Shown here piece by piece: positions 1 through 10,479 of a DNA stretch of 64,000 nt. The position numbers were made by a program, and so were the translations under genes. The DNA is from Metaphire vulgaris (Eukaryota > Annelida > Clitellata > Crassiclitellata > Megascolecidae), in the NCBI GenBank assembly GCA_018105865.1, contig CM030852.1:12755845-12819844 (forward strand). The letters run 5' to 3'. Numbering within the stretch: position 1 is the stretch's first letter; every line of letters starts with the position of its first letter. Below the pieces are notes generated by a model that was not told where the DNA came from, did not search any database, and was given only the letters and a program-made list of their open reading frames with translations.

Positions 1-240
1 TACCAATAGCAACGTCGTCGCACGCCCAGCCCTCTGACGCTGCAATGACTCGACTAAACCGGTTCTACGAACAATTGTTACCAATAGCAACGTCGTCTTC
101 GAACATCGTCCACCAACGCATCGCGACAAATGGACTAAACCGGTCTACCAACAGTCAACGCTCGCCCACCAACGCATCGCGACGTAAGGACTAAACGGTC
201 TAAAACCGTCTACCAATAGTCAACAACAATCAATCAGAAC
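1..240. repeat. Degraded dispersed repeat (Helitron-like family)
   Basis: This stretch repeats phrases about rescue of motifs such as CAATAGCAACGTCGTC and CACCAACGCATCGCGACG several times. The same phrases occur in better-preserved copies at about 18166-18667 (opposite orientation) and 29700-30155 (same orientation). No ORF is present. It is probably the eroded terminal part of that element. Confidence 0.6.
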
Positions 241-391
241 CTAAATTCTCCCATATTTCAAGGTAATCATTAGCTTAAAATACAGAATAAGGATTTTCAA
301 AATATTATAGATTATTATTATTATTACTACCACTACTACATCTACACTCTACTACTAAATCAGTCACTACTATTATTTTTATTATGCCTTC

Positions 392-434
<43 letters not shown>

Positions 435-1020
435 CATCATCTTTAAATCAATAAAATCATCATTACTATTTTATTAAAACAAACTCCAAATCTTGAGGTG
501 GGAAGCTTAAATCCTTCCTGATACACGAATCAAGAGAATCGAAAACAACAGGAGATAAATCTTCATCGTTAAATGTAGTTGCAGCGATCCTAACGAACAC
601 GACAGTATGCCAGTCGATCAATGATCAATAAATAAATCAATCAATTAACCACTCAATCAATCAATTAAACAACGGCCTCCATCGTACATAATTCAGCGAT
701 TAAATTTGAAATATCAACATACAATGATTCAGCAAAAAAGCATAACGCGTATCGTATGTTGCTATGTTAACTTGTGTATGTTATCCTGTTTTTAGGTAAT
801 TTCCAGTTGAATCACCTAAGATTAAGAAGCCACTGCGCTAGGCTAGTTGGTCCACTTTCGAAATCGCTATATAAATTCAATATTGATTTTCTTACTTGCT
901 TAATTATCATTTATAAGTATGAAATTACGGTTAATCATCTACAAAAATGTATGCGTTTTTCTCTAAATCTCTCACAGAATCGTACAAGACTGGCCATCCA
1001 CCTTGGCACGCAAGGCCTTG
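241..1020. other. AT-rich intergenic DNA with (ATT)n
   Basis: AT-rich sequence with an (ATT)n tract at about 392-432 and short CAAT-rich runs near 620-670. I see no coding exon or conserved element in it. The small ORFs here lack domains and sensible codon use. Confidence 0.5.
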
Positions 1021-1027
1021 TTACCAG

Positions 1028-1240
1028 GGCCATATTAAGGCGGGGGCTGAGGGGCTGAAGCCCCAGGCCTACCATACAAAAAATAGGCCCACCGTTTTTC
1101 AAGCGACGAACTTTTTTTGCTTGTCAGAGATTTTCAGTGAAGGCGGGAAATTTTACAAGGGACAATTTTCAAATTATGCACGAAACGACGACCTTTTTTT
1201 ACTTCTCAGCCCGAGGCCCACCCGGACCTCAATCCGACCC
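1028..1240. mobile_element. MITE relic with shared internal GCTTGTCAG motif
   Basis: The stretch contains GGGGCTGAAGCCCC, the run TTTTTTTGCTTGTCAGAG at about 1112-1130 and a C-rich right arm. The GCTTGTCAG phrase is the internal motif found in several TIR families of this window (for example near 7510, 28664, 29306 and 48747). The ends are too eroded to delimit. Confidence 0.45.
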
Positions 1241-1554
1241 TGCGGGTTACCATTGAAGACTTCAAAATGTGGATGGTTCTAACAGTCACACACGACGTTT
1301 ACAATTTCGTTCTTTACAAAAATTAAGTAAATCGCAAACATTCGGTTTCTACTTTGCTCAATATTGACAGTCGCTAGTTGATTATTTTTCTTTGTCGTGA
1401 GATAAATACCTTTGTTCGCTATTTCGTTATGACGTTTCAAACATAATTGGAAATTGAAATATCAGGATGATGCTTTGGACACAGCTTGTATACAGTTTAC
1501 GGTAAAGCAAAACGCTGGATTCTTCGAAATTAATTTCGAATATGTAACAATGTA

Positions 1555-1665
1555 ACTTTTTCGAGATTTTATTTCATCTTCCACCAACTTCCTATAAATT
1601 AATATTGCATCCACCCACCAACTTTCTAAAGATTAGCACGTGATTCGTCAGCGTGTTGGTCACAT
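1555..1665 (+). repeat. Left copy of a direct repeat flanking a LINE fragment
   Basis: About 110 bp (TTTTTCGAGATTTTATTTCA ... GATTAGCACGTGATTCGTCA) recur with few changes at about 2233-2345. The two copies bracket the reverse-transcriptase remnant at 1690-2165. A tandem duplication or a solo insertion between copies would both explain it. Confidence 0.75.
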
Positions 1666-1689
1666 AATATTCACGTTCTATATTTCCAT

Positions 1690-2165
1690 ATCAGCATTTG
1701 CGGAATTAAAACACATCTTAACAAATAAGAGAATATCAATGGAAACAAGGATAAGGGTCTTGGAAACTTACATGTATGTATGGTCGGTATTGCTACACGG
1801 CGCAGAAACGTGGTCAATCTCCAAACAGATGAAGAAAAAGAGGCAGTGGAAATGTGATGTGGTTTTAAGGAGAATGATGAAGGTTTCTTGGACAGAGAAA
1901 ACATCAAACGAGGAAATTTTGGAAAAGGCAAACTAAATTGTTAAAGACTATAAAGAAAAGACAACTAGAATTCTTCGGACACATAATGAGAAAAAGGCCT
2001 GGAAAAACTTAGTCACAACAGGTTTGGGGAAAAGAGCAAGAGGGAGACAAAGATTGACGTTCGTCGAAAACCTGCTATGCGACGTGAAAGACAAAACATC
2101 AGAAGTAGAACTTTTGGAAGTCCATGGTCGCCAACGTTGTAAAACAAGGCACCTAAAGAAGAAGA
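1690..2165 (+). mobile_element. Non-LTR retrotransposon fragment (RT C-terminus)
   Basis: Translation in a broken frame gives the tail region of a LINE reverse transcriptase: a KHILTNKRISMETRIRVLET-like stretch, then LLHGAETWSISK, LRRMMKVSWTEK and SNEEIL, a hallmark order for the C-terminus of RTE/CR1-like polymerases. Stops and shifts interrupt it after 1936. It is a dead 5'-truncated copy. The exact clade is not determined. Confidence 0.75.
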
Positions 2166-2232
2166 AGATATTTCCATCCTTTCTCGGAAAGTTTTATTTA
2201 CATCTGTCTGGTAAATGGCCGTATTTTGCTTG

Positions 2233-2345
2233 TCAACCTTTTTCGGGATTTTATTTCATCCCCCACCAACTTCCTATAAATTAATTGCATCCACCCACCA
2301 ATATCCTAAAGATTAGCACGTGATTCGTCAGCGGGTTGGTCGCGT
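2233..2345 (+). repeat. Right copy of the 110-bp direct repeat
   Basis: This matches 1555-1665 closely. Its right end runs into a sequence resembling the lyase gene (2325-2386). Confidence 0.75.
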
Positions 2346-2386
2346 AATCGAGCTCCGACGATGCAGTCACAATGTCCACTCCCTTG
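2325..2386 (-). pseudogene. Captured fragment of the PAL/TAL-like lyase gene
   Basis: About 60 bases align with the coding exon of the lyase at about 4417-4482: both carry CAGCGGGTTGGTC, CGAGCTC and CAATGTCCACTCCCTT in the same order, with one short deletion and a few substitutions. In the intact gene this region encodes the segment around ELDYVTNPL. Here it is isolated, has no frame continuity, and is fused to a SINE body on its right. It must be a duplicated scrap carried by a repeat, not a second gene. Confidence 0.7.
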
Positions 2387-2394
2387 TTGGCGTC

Positions 2395-2580
2395 GGCGAC
2401 CAATCAACTCGCCTAGGCTTCGATCAAGTCGTAGCAGCGTCAAGATGCGAAGGTAAAGCGCCGGTCTAGACGAGGCAAAGAGAAACTATTCCAGGCAGCC
2501 TCTTGAGTGGCTGATTAATTACTTAGCATGTGGAGATTAGAGCCGCCGGGCCCAATGTTCTTTGAGTACGGGACTTATCA
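2395..2580 (+). mobile_element. SINE body fragment
   Basis: The phrase GTAGCAGCG-TCAAGATGCGAAGGTAAAGCGCCGGTCTAGA and the end GAGTACGGGACT match the body of the 5S-headed SINE at 39233-39557. The head is missing. Internal deletions and changes indicate an old copy. Confidence 0.65.
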
Positions 2581-2826
2581 TACCTTCTAAAACTAAACCA
2601 ATCCACGAATTCGTTACCATCTCGGCGTAAGTTGCTGCAATTAATTATTTATCTTTGCGAAATGTTATGATAGTCGGCTCATATATTATACAAGGTAACA
2701 AGCGAGCAATGTTATTCGGCCTAATTGAAAAATAGATATTCCCGAGACCACTGTACTTCAACACAGAAATTAGTCACAACTTAAAAACAGAAGTTTATTA
2801 TGATCTTAAAATATGATTATACACGA

Positions 2827-3001
2827 CAGTGGCGCTTCCAGGATTTGGCAAGTGGGGGGAGGGGCGTTGGGTTGGCAACTTCTAATTATGGAAGGCCAAC
2901 CATTTGTTGTTAGGTATGTAGTATTAAGTATAGGGTCCCAACAGAAGGGGCTACTGGGGGTCAGGCACTCAAGGGCCCGTGCTCCTGTGGAGCCGCCACT
3001 G
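2827..3001 (+). mobile_element. hAT-like MITE, family CAGTGGCGGCTCC
   Basis: Terminal inverted repeats CAGTGGCGCTTCC and GGAGCCGCCACTG enclose a G-rich noncoding core. Flanking 8-mers ATACACGA and ATACACGG (7 of 8) look like the target-site duplication typical of hAT elements. Other copies in the window are at 3653, 10281, 31244, 34938 and 38583. Confidence 0.8.
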
Positions 3002-3175
3002 ATACACGGCACATATACGATTACATTAGCGCAATGAATACCAAATGATTAAAACAATTATTTACGTTATGATAAACTCACTGCAACGTGCCTTGAAACG
3101 TGTCATAATAATGGGCAGTGGGCACACACATGTAGTAGGTAAACGCTACAAAAATGCAAAACAGTTTTTCCCATT

Positions 3176-5718
3176 TTAAAAGAAAGTAACTTTAAAATTT
3201 TTCAATAAGGGATGAATTCTCTTCAGAACTCTCACGCTGTGCCGTTTTTCATGCAAGCGGTATATATGACAAAGCTTCGGAGCTTTTCGAAATACTCTAC
3301 AGACGAGATCCACAATCTGACGACTTTGAACGGAGTTGAAGATCTTTTCCAGCGACCGATCGATAGAATCTGATTTCGATCCATAATCGAATTGAATCTT
3401 TAATATTTCTCTAACAAATCTGTACACTTCTCGAGTTCCTGATATTTTAGAAAAAACAGGACGATTTCAGTAAATACAGGTCTGAGAAATAATAAAGTAT
3501 ACAGGAGACCAAACTAAATTCTAATAACTTATAAGCAATTTGATTGCTGGTTTTCTATAACAAGATCACGCTACATAGATTTACAGTAGTATTATGGAAG
3601 CTGACGTTCTATGCAACATTATTATATCTAAGAAAACTAAATCATGAGGCATTCAGTGGCGGCTCTAGGATTTGGCAAGGGGGGGCGTTGGGGTGGCAAC
3701 TTCTAATCATGAGGGGGCAACCATTTGCTTATTGTTCAATTTGATTGCTGGTTTTAATAACAAGGTCCCAACTGGAGCACTAGGGGGCCAGGCACTGACG
3801 TTCTATGCACGGGCCCCTGATATGGTGAAGCCGCCACTGTGAGGCATTGCAATGATTTTCGGCGTTAAGAAACATACCCGTGTACATGTATAAATAAATG
3901 GAAATCTATCATTGCATAAGACTTTCCAAGCCGATATTTCGGCAAATTTTGACAAAATAACTTGTTATAGTTAATAAAAAAAACTGCATCGTTACCTTCT
4001 CCTAGACAAGCAGCAACTTCGTCAACGTGTTTTCCGGCTATCACGAGCTCTCTCAGTTTGTCGACATCGGTGAAGAAATCGGACAGTATCCCGTTGCCAT
4101 GGATACCTCTGGACAATAGAACCGCTTCCATTATTTCGCAACGTTTCGATGTGCAGAACGCCACTTGATAACACGGCAACGGTAGCTCCATACCAGCTAA
4201 ACGATCGGTCAGCTGAGAGCGCTGGACGAAGTCCGTCCAGGCGCCGGCAACACGTATTTGAAGCCAGCGAAGGTCGATCGCCTGGCACTGAGCACAGAGA
4301 GCGTTGGTCAGCATCATCTGCAGCAGCTCGACGGCCATCTCCGTCGTGCGAGCGCTGACCAGCGCCATCGAATTGACCGACTGGTTGTGCATTTCCGCGC
4401 TCAGGACGTGGTTGGTCAGCGGGTTGGTCACGTAGTCGAGCTCGGACGCGTACGACGCAGTCGCAATGTCCACTCCCTTGAATCCGAAGTCGGATCGAAC
4501 GTCGCATCCGCTGAGATTCGGCGGAAGTCCGTCGTTCATCGTATAGTTGAGTATCTCCGACAGCTGGGCGAACACCAGTCGACCGCACAGCTGCAGAGCC
4601 TGGCGTGTCTGGTCCATGGCAACGGTAGTGCTGATGCCCTGGAAGTTTCCTCCGTGAATGATCTCGTCTCGACGGTGATCGATTATCGGGTTATCGTTGA
4701 CGGAGTTCAGCTCCACGGTTACTCTACGGATCGAAGCCATCAGGATCTCCGTTGTCGGTCCAATCCACTGCGCCGACGTCCGGAGTGGATAGCGGTCTTG
4801 TTTCAGGGTCTCCGGGTTGTCTTCCTTCGACGACTCCAAGCCGTGCCTGACCAGCTGTGATCCTTCCAGTAAGTTGCGTACGTTCCTGGCGACTTCCTGA
4901 TTGCCCTGGTGCGGAAGACCGAGGTGGACGGTGGGATGGAAGGACTCCATTCTCCCCTGTAGGCATTCCATCGACATCGCAGTTACTACCTGTGTGAGAA
5001 GAACAGCAACGCTTGCGTCGAAGAGAACCGTCGCTGCCAACGTAGACGCAAAGGACGACGCGTTGATAACGGCAAGCGCTTCCTTCGCCTGAAACTCAAC
5101 GACGGAAAGCCCGGCTGCTTTGAATGCCTCGATTGCCGGAGTCTCCTTGCCACCGTAGATGACCACGGCGTCCGGGCGTCCGGACATGCAGGCGGCGATG
5201 TAGGAAGTGGGAACAAGATCTCCGCTGGCGCTGATCGTTCCGCGGAGAGGCACCGCCGGAACTACGTCAGCGTTGATCATCGCACAGAGGAGACGAACTA
5301 TTTCCGGTCTGACTCCGGAGTAGGCCAGCGCCAGACTATTCGCTCGGACGGCCATGACACCGCGGACTATGCGAGGATCGATGGTCCGACCGAAGCTGAC
5401 GTTGAGATGTCTTATCAGAGTGCGCTGCATCTCCAGTACGTCCGCACACCTCACGTTCGCACTTCCGCCGTATCCTGTGTTCACTCCGTAGATCACGTGA
5501 CCGGAAGCGATCTTGTCCTGGAGATAGGCGGCGTTTTCCTTTAGCTGATTTTTCACTTCCGGTGTAAGGCCGACGTCGCAAATGCGCTTTTCTGTTACGG
5601 CTGCCAATTTCGAAATGGTCAGTGAACGTCCATCCAGGTTAAGCGTCAAATCTTGCAGAGAACGCCATTCGTCGATTAGATCAAGAAAACATGTTACATG
5701 ATCGGTTTGATCCGACAT
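3176..5718 (-). CDS. Aromatic amino acid ammonia-lyase/aminomutase (PAL/TAL type), two exons
   Basis: Exon 1 runs 5718-3996 and exon 2 3438-3176, joined in phase (GAAG at the donor, GA at the acceptor after TATCAG), giving 661 residues. This is a normal length for the MIO lyase family, which removes ammonia from Phe, Tyr or His without a cofactor other than the self-made MIO ring. Visible landmarks are YGVNTGYGG with catalytic Tyr77, the MIO triad Ala164-Ser165-Gly166 in ASGDLVPTSY, Asn219, QDRYPLRTS (307-315), NDNPIID (341-347), HGGNFQG (355-361) and EMHNQSVNS (442-450). Exon 2 supplies YRFVRE and KIFNSV, which are plant/fungal PAL C-terminal motifs. Animal histidase would show GTVGASGDLAPLSH and a Ser-His pair; here the selectivity pair is His104-Leu105, as in bacterial tyrosine ammonia-lyase. 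The start ATG lies four bases after an acceptor (TTTGTTTGCAG), so a 5' UTR intron is likely and the in-frame upstream Met at 5811 is intronic. The exon is much GC-richer than its surroundings. Function as TAL, PAL or mutase is inferred. Confidence 0.9.
3653..3838 (+). mobile_element. hAT-like MITE in the lyase intron
   Basis: TIRs (T)CAGTGGCGGCTC and GAAGCCGCCACTG are bounded by a perfect 8-bp duplication TGAGGCAT (3645-3652 and 3839-3846). It belongs to the same family as 2827-3001. It lies between the two lyase exons, so it is spliced out. Its core contains a short duplicate of the local sequence near 3540 (TTTGATTGCTGG). Confidence 0.85.
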
Positions 5719-6540
5719 CTTGCTGCAAACAAAAGGATTATGCGAAAATAAATTGATATTCCTATATCCCTTCAGGCAATTATATTTTATTTCTACCCTT
5801 ACCATTTTCAACTTCCTTCTTGAGATAAATAATAATAACAGTGAATTATTTTATTGATGATAAAGTTTCTGTTTTCTTGAATCAATAATTAAGAACTTTA
5901 GTTTAGCCCTTGTTTACCCAGTACAGTATTGTAACCAAATATTTTTTAAAATGTACATCTGTTAATTAGCACTGAAAGTACCAAAACTTATGGAAGTATG
6001 TTGTTGTATAACTGGTGATGAATAAAAATCTTGAAAATATATTTGATTTATTTTCGAATTTGCTCTAGTTTTCTAGTAAAATAATATTTTTTCGAATAAT
6101 GACAATGTAATAGCAAGTCACTGCTTTTGAAGTGGTCGGATAGGTTAGCCAAGTCCGCCATATCCAATGCTCACATCTTAATGTTAGAGGATCTTCAGCC
6201 AGTGAGTCTATTGCCTAACCTACAAACCATTGTCCAACTAAAGATCAACCAGATACAGTTCGAAAAAGTCCCGATACGTATGAATTGAGGTCTAGTTTCC
6301 TGGAATCTGGTTTTTATCTTTGTTTGCAGTGTCAAGCGAAGTTTGCTTATCTAGAAGTCATCGTGACCTTGTTCCTCTCTTCTGCCAATCTGGCCTCCTT
6401 CGAAATCTTGTTGTCTGCTTGCGGTTAAAAAAGAATTTGACCTCACGGGCACAACAGAGCTGTCTGGATCAAGATACATCTTTCGAGGACAATTAGGCTA
6501 TTAAAAACGTTTGCTCCGGGCAAATTTAAGATCCATTATT
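5719..6540. other. Upstream region of the lyase gene, no coding seen
   Basis: Immediately upstream of the lyase ATG (minus strand) is a pyrimidine-rich acceptor, so this region starts as intron. Transcript start and first exon were not recognised. The rest is AT-rich with no element I can name. Confidence 0.4.
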
Positions 6541-6910
6541 TTTAGGGCTGCGGGTATTAACGATTAATTGATCGATTAATCGTTAAAATTTGTATTCGAT
6601 TAAATTTTCTTTAAATTTTCCGATTAAATTTCAACATTTTGTAACTTATTTACTTGAATACCTACTTAGATTACTATATTTTTATTTCGTTCAGACAACA
6701 CTGGCGAGTAATGAAAACAATGCTGCAGTTAAGCATTTAAGGGGAGAGATGAACAAGCACTTTTGTTTTGTTTTTAAGCCAACTGCAGACTGAAAAGTAG
6801 ACAATTGGGCCTATGCATAGTTGCAATGCAAGGCGATCAGCTAAAAGTTATATGTAATTATTTTAATCGAAATGAATAGATTAATCGATTAAAAAATTTC
6901 CGATTGAATT
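6541..6910. mobile_element. Probable AT-rich hAT-type MITE relic
   Basis: It begins AGGGCTGCGGGTATTAACGA and carries palindromic ATTAATCGATTAAT-type motifs near 6570 and 6880. This layout resembles hAT MITEs that start with GGGCTGC followed by GATTAATCG. The right terminus and a target duplication are not visible. Confidence 0.4.
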
Positions 6911-6960
6911 GCCTTACATTGCATCATTCGATGCGATGTAAGGCAATTTATTACTGATAT

Positions 6961-7096
6961 TACTTTTTATAATTATCTTCGTCCAATGTAATTTTCCTAA
7001 GTCCTCCGAACCAATCATCTCTCGAGATTACTTTTTATAATTATCTTCGTCCAATGTAATTTTCCTAAGTCCTCCGAACCAATCATCTCTCGAGAT
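6961..7096 (+). repeat. Exact 68-bp tandem duplication
   Basis: Bases 6961-7028 (TACTTTTTATAATTATCTTC ... CTCGAGAT) are repeated immediately and without change at 7029-7096. It has no coding content. The perfect identity means a recent duplication or an assembly artefact. Confidence 0.9.
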
Positions 7097-7164
7097 TTGC
7101 AACTGTGCTTTTACATATGCTGCACCAGAACTTTGGAACTCAATTCCAGCATCCTGCGTTAGAG

Positions 7165-7193
7165 ACTATGAAATAATGATGATAATGATGATG

Positions 7194-7289
<96 letters not shown>

Positions 7290-7290
7290 T
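7165..7290. repeat. (AAT)n/(ATG)n microsatellite
   Basis: A run of about 30 AAT units from about 7196 to 7288, with ATG-type variants at both ends. Polytyrosine and polyisoleucine ORFs on either strand are products of this repeat and not genes. Confidence 0.95.
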
Positions 7291-7394
7291 CGATGATGAT
7301 TATCGACGGAGAGCACATCTCTCCCTCCACTGAAGAGTGCCTCTTTGGAGTTCACTTCGACGCTTCGCTCGCGTTCGACGGTCATAGACATAGG

Positions 7395-7681
7395 CAGTGG
7401 CGTAGCTAGGCAAAGTGACGCCTGGGGCGAAAATAAAAAGTGCCGCCTTTTCGCGAGGAAAATTTTAAAAATTTCCTGGAAAAAACCTTACCAATCAAGT
7501 CTCTAAAAAAGCCTGACAAGCAAAAAAACAACGTTATCGAGTCTCTAAAAAAGTCTGACAAGCAAAAAACCCTAACAAAGGTTAATAATTATACAAAAAT
7601 TAGGAAATCTCGAAAATGCCGCCCCTAGGGCAAGTGCCGCCTGGGGCGCTTCGCCCCCTCTGCCCCCTCGCTACGCCACTG
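7395..7681 (+). mobile_element. hAT-like MITE, family CAGTGGCGTAGC
   Basis: TIRs CAGTGGCGTAGC and GCTACGCCACTG are flanked by GACATAGG and GGCATAGG (7 of 8). The core repeats a phrase with GACAAGCAAAAAA three times. A related element at 22850-23188 has an independent empty site. Confidence 0.85.
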
Positions 7682-7689
7682 GGCATAGG

Positions 7690-8212
7690 GCCTATGCGGT
7701 AACGTGTTGAGATCCGGCGTCGCCCACCAATCTCGGCGGCGACTCTCCTCGTCCGCGCTTTCGTCCAAACAAGGCTCGACTACTGCGATAGCATTCTCGG
7801 GGGGGGGGGCCCTGCCCGGCTACCAGCTCAGTCGGCTGCAGATGGTACTCGGTGCCTCCGCCCGGAAGATCTTCGTAGCAAGAAGGGGAAAGCACGTCTC
7901 CCTTTTGCTGAAAGTTAAGCTACATTGGCTTCGCATCCCGGAGCGTATATTGCCAGCAAGAGGTGTATCCTAACGTTCCGAGCCTTGCACGATCCAGCTT
8001 TTCCGGACCACTTGGCTGCTTTGGTCCTGAGGCCTCCGTCTCCCGACAGGCGTCTGCAACTATAAGGTCCAGTCGGGACGTTAAGCTGATTGTTCCTCCT
8101 AATCCTATTCTCTGGAATGTACTACCTGGCCACGTGACAAGTCATATCTCGATCTGTTCGCAAGGAAACTTAAAAACGCACTTTTATGGGATCTCGTATA
8201 AAGTGTAAAGCT
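7690..8212 (+). mobile_element. LINE reverse-transcriptase C-terminal fragment
   Basis: Broken frames read GYQLSRLQMVLGASARKIF, LHWLRIPERI, RSSRDVKLIVP, LWNVLPGHV and LKTHFYGISYKV in this order. That is the typical end of a CR1/L2/jockey-like polymerase. At least two frame changes and the absence of catalytic domains show a 5'-truncated dead copy. Confidence 0.8.
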
Positions 8213-8289
8213 TTCTTGATTTTGGCTCTTCTTCCATGCTTCTACGCTATATAAATTGACTTAACTAACTAACTAATAATCACGGTATG

Positions 8290-8305
8290 TCTTCTTATAA
8301 TAATA

Positions 8306-8362
<57 letters not shown>

Positions 8363-8363
8363 A

Positions 8364-8462
<99 letters not shown>

Positions 8463-8470
8463 TTATTTTT
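8290..8470. repeat. (AAT)n-(ATG)n compound microsatellite
   Basis: AAT units, then an ATG block at about 8361-8396, then AAT units again. It follows the LINE tail at 7690-8212 by under 100 bases and could be its 3' tail. The polyleucine and polyserine ORFs here are artefacts. Confidence 0.95.
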
Positions 8471-8499
8471 GATTAATAATACATTAGGGCCTACCACGA

Positions 8500-8900
8500 T
8501 GTAAGTTGATCTTAAATATGCGACTCGGTGCAATCGGATGGACGTCCAGGCGATCTACCAATGTCCGTTTCTCTCCAGAGTTTCTAGATTTATTCAGATT
8601 GTCAGTCGATTTTATGGCAAATCTTATCGGTCAACGAACTTTGAATAAAATCTGTTTAAATAGAATTCCGCTCGCTAGAGTTCAAAGGTCCGCCAAACGT
8701 TCAAAGGTCTTTATGTGTATAAACGATATCAACCATGTAGGCCTACTCGAATCAATATATTGGCTACCAGTCAGGCAGTGAATTTACTTCAAAACCTGTT
8801 TAATAATGGTCCACAAGGTGCTACATTCAAACCGGCCATCGTTTATCCGGTCATTGCTCTCTGCCCAAACTTACAGACACTCAACTAGGTCAGGGGTCAC
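8500..8900 (+). mobile_element. Second LINE reverse-transcriptase remnant
   Basis: Readable pieces are ARVQRSAKRSK and LLESIYWLPVRQ followed, after a stop, by FKTCLIMVHKVLHSNRPSFI, a common LINE polymerase C-terminal order (core LHWLPVRQRI-FKTLLLVHKALH). Stops interrupt it. Confidence 0.7.
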
Positions 8901-9191
8901 AAATGCGTAGTGGGCCCGGAGCAGGTTAGGTTTGTTTGGACTAGGATTATGGTTGGATGGGGTCCGCCGAAGGCATTGCTTACTAACGCTGAGCGGCAAA
9001 AACGATCGTCACTAGATTTTGAACTTTCTATGGGGACTCCGCGTGACGCCGCGGATACTCTGCACAAGGGCCCGGAATTTCTCTCGGCGGCCCTGAACTA
9101 CCGTCGGTCTTCGGATGCATTCACTCTGCAGATATTGCACAGTCGCACCACTCTTGGTCGGCGTGCGTGCACTTTCAGTGGCTTGGGCGTT

Positions 9192-9246
9192 TCTGATTGA
9201 TCTTTTCCGGATTGATCTTTTCCGGATTGATCTTTTCCGGATTGAT
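9192..9246 (+). repeat. 15-bp tandem repeat
   Basis: The unit GATTGATCTTTTCCG is present three times in a row plus a partial copy. It precedes a CCTTGTCCTGGTCCTTG-rich stretch. Confidence 0.8.
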
Positions 9247-9691
9247 CAGTGATGTTAATCCTTGTCCTGGTCCTTGTAATTTAATTTGACCAATTTGAAG
9301 TCCTTGTCTTTGTCCTCGGCTGAGTCAGTCCCGTCCTTATCCTCGTGATGCAGATGGTCCTTGTCCTGGTCCTTGTAATTAGTTGAAAAGTTTATTGACT
9401 AAATTGAATACCATTTTCAATTGTACTGATAATTATGTTTGTAACAGTAGTATGTGGATTTATTTTTCAACATCTTGCTTTTGAGTTACTCTAACTAAAA
9501 TGTTTAGTCATTGTTTCCTTTATAATCCCAGTTAAAGAGTTGATTCTTTTTAAAATCTTTTGCCTTTCGGGGGCGACGATGAGCTCCAGTTGAACGAGTG
9601 TTTTCGCAAAGTGGTCAACCAAGACTCACCGTGTGTGCATGACTGATCAGCTGCTGGAAACACTTGTTCATTTATTATAATTATTAAACAG

Positions 9692-9746
<55 letters not shown>

Positions 9747-10080
9747 TATTATTATATTATTCCAAAAAGTTCTTAATTTCCGACAACATTAACATAGCTA
9801 GGTGGCTAAAGTCGATTTCATTTGAAATGCAGCATTGCTCTTGAGTGTTGCCTCCGGTTTTTAGTTTACAACATTCTTTTTCCTTTTCCTTGTCCTTGAT
9901 CCTGTCCTTGGGGCCCAGTTCTGTGGTCCTTATATCCTGAGGGGTAAGTGTCAATCCTTGGCTTCGTCCTTGGAGGGTCGGTCCTTGTTCTTATCCTCGT
10001 CCTTAATATACTCCTTGTCTTTATCCTCGTGTTTGGGGGTCAGTTTACTGTTTTATCCTTTTCCTATAAAGTCGGTCCTA
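9247..10080 (+). repeat. Degenerate CCTTGTCCTGGTCCTTG minisatellite with (ATT)n
   Basis: Imperfect units related to GTCCTTGTCCTGGTCCTTG occur at about 9257-9380 and 9885-10060, broken by an (ATT)n tract at about 9692-9765. A tighter array of the same phrase lies at 61155-61350. No coding signal; ORFs such as LVLILVLNILLV come from the repeat. Confidence 0.65.
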
Positions 10081-10280
10081 ACATCACTGGATTGATCTTT
10101 ACAATAATTCAATTTGGATTTGGATCTCTCCATCGGCTGATGCCCATGGGCATTAATTATATGTTTTTTATAGCTAAATTGATTTGTTAGTTGATTGATT
10201 GATAACAAATTTTGATTTCACTCCTTGCATTGGTTCACTTTGCAGAGCCTCTTAAGACAAAATATCAATCGAGATTCAGA

Positions 10281-10479
10281 CAGTGGCAGCTCCACTTTGG
10301 AGGGGATCCGGAAGACCCGTGCCCCCCTATTGAATGCCTGGCTTCCCAGTGGCCCCTCTGTTGGGACCCTATACTTACTACTACATACCTATCAACAAAT
10401 GATTGGCCACATGCTTAGAAGATGCCACCCCAACGCACCCCCTTACCACCCCACTTGCCAAATCCTGGAGCCGCCACTG
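10281..10479 (-). mobile_element. hAT-like MITE, family CAGTGGCGGCTCC
   Basis: Ends are CAGTGGCAGCTCC and GGAGCCGCCACTG. The core matches 34938-35113 in reverse orientation. The flanking 8-mers do not match, so the original duplication has decayed or one end is shifted. Confidence 0.7.

Noticed and set aside
4022..5581. Other ORFs of 60-200 residues within the lyase exon on both strands
   Set aside because: They are shadows of the high-GC coding exon in other frames with no domain similarity.
3176..5718. Labelling the lyase as histidine ammonia-lyase (HAL)
   Set aside because: The MIO context, QDRYPLRTS, the YRFVRE end and the His-Leu selectivity pair are of PAL/TAL type. Animal HAL has different residues at each of these places.
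3865..5811. Full single-exon 648-residue reading of the lyase
   Set aside because: The first 31 residues lie upstream of a strong acceptor next to the ATG at 5718, and the last 42 have no family similarity and follow a GTAACG donor. The exon at 3438-3176 supplies the expected PAL-type C-terminus in phase.
7140..8533. Polytyrosine, polyisoleucine, polyleucine and polyserine ORFs
   Set aside because: They are translations of (AAT)n and (ATG)n microsatellites and have no non-repeat coding flank.
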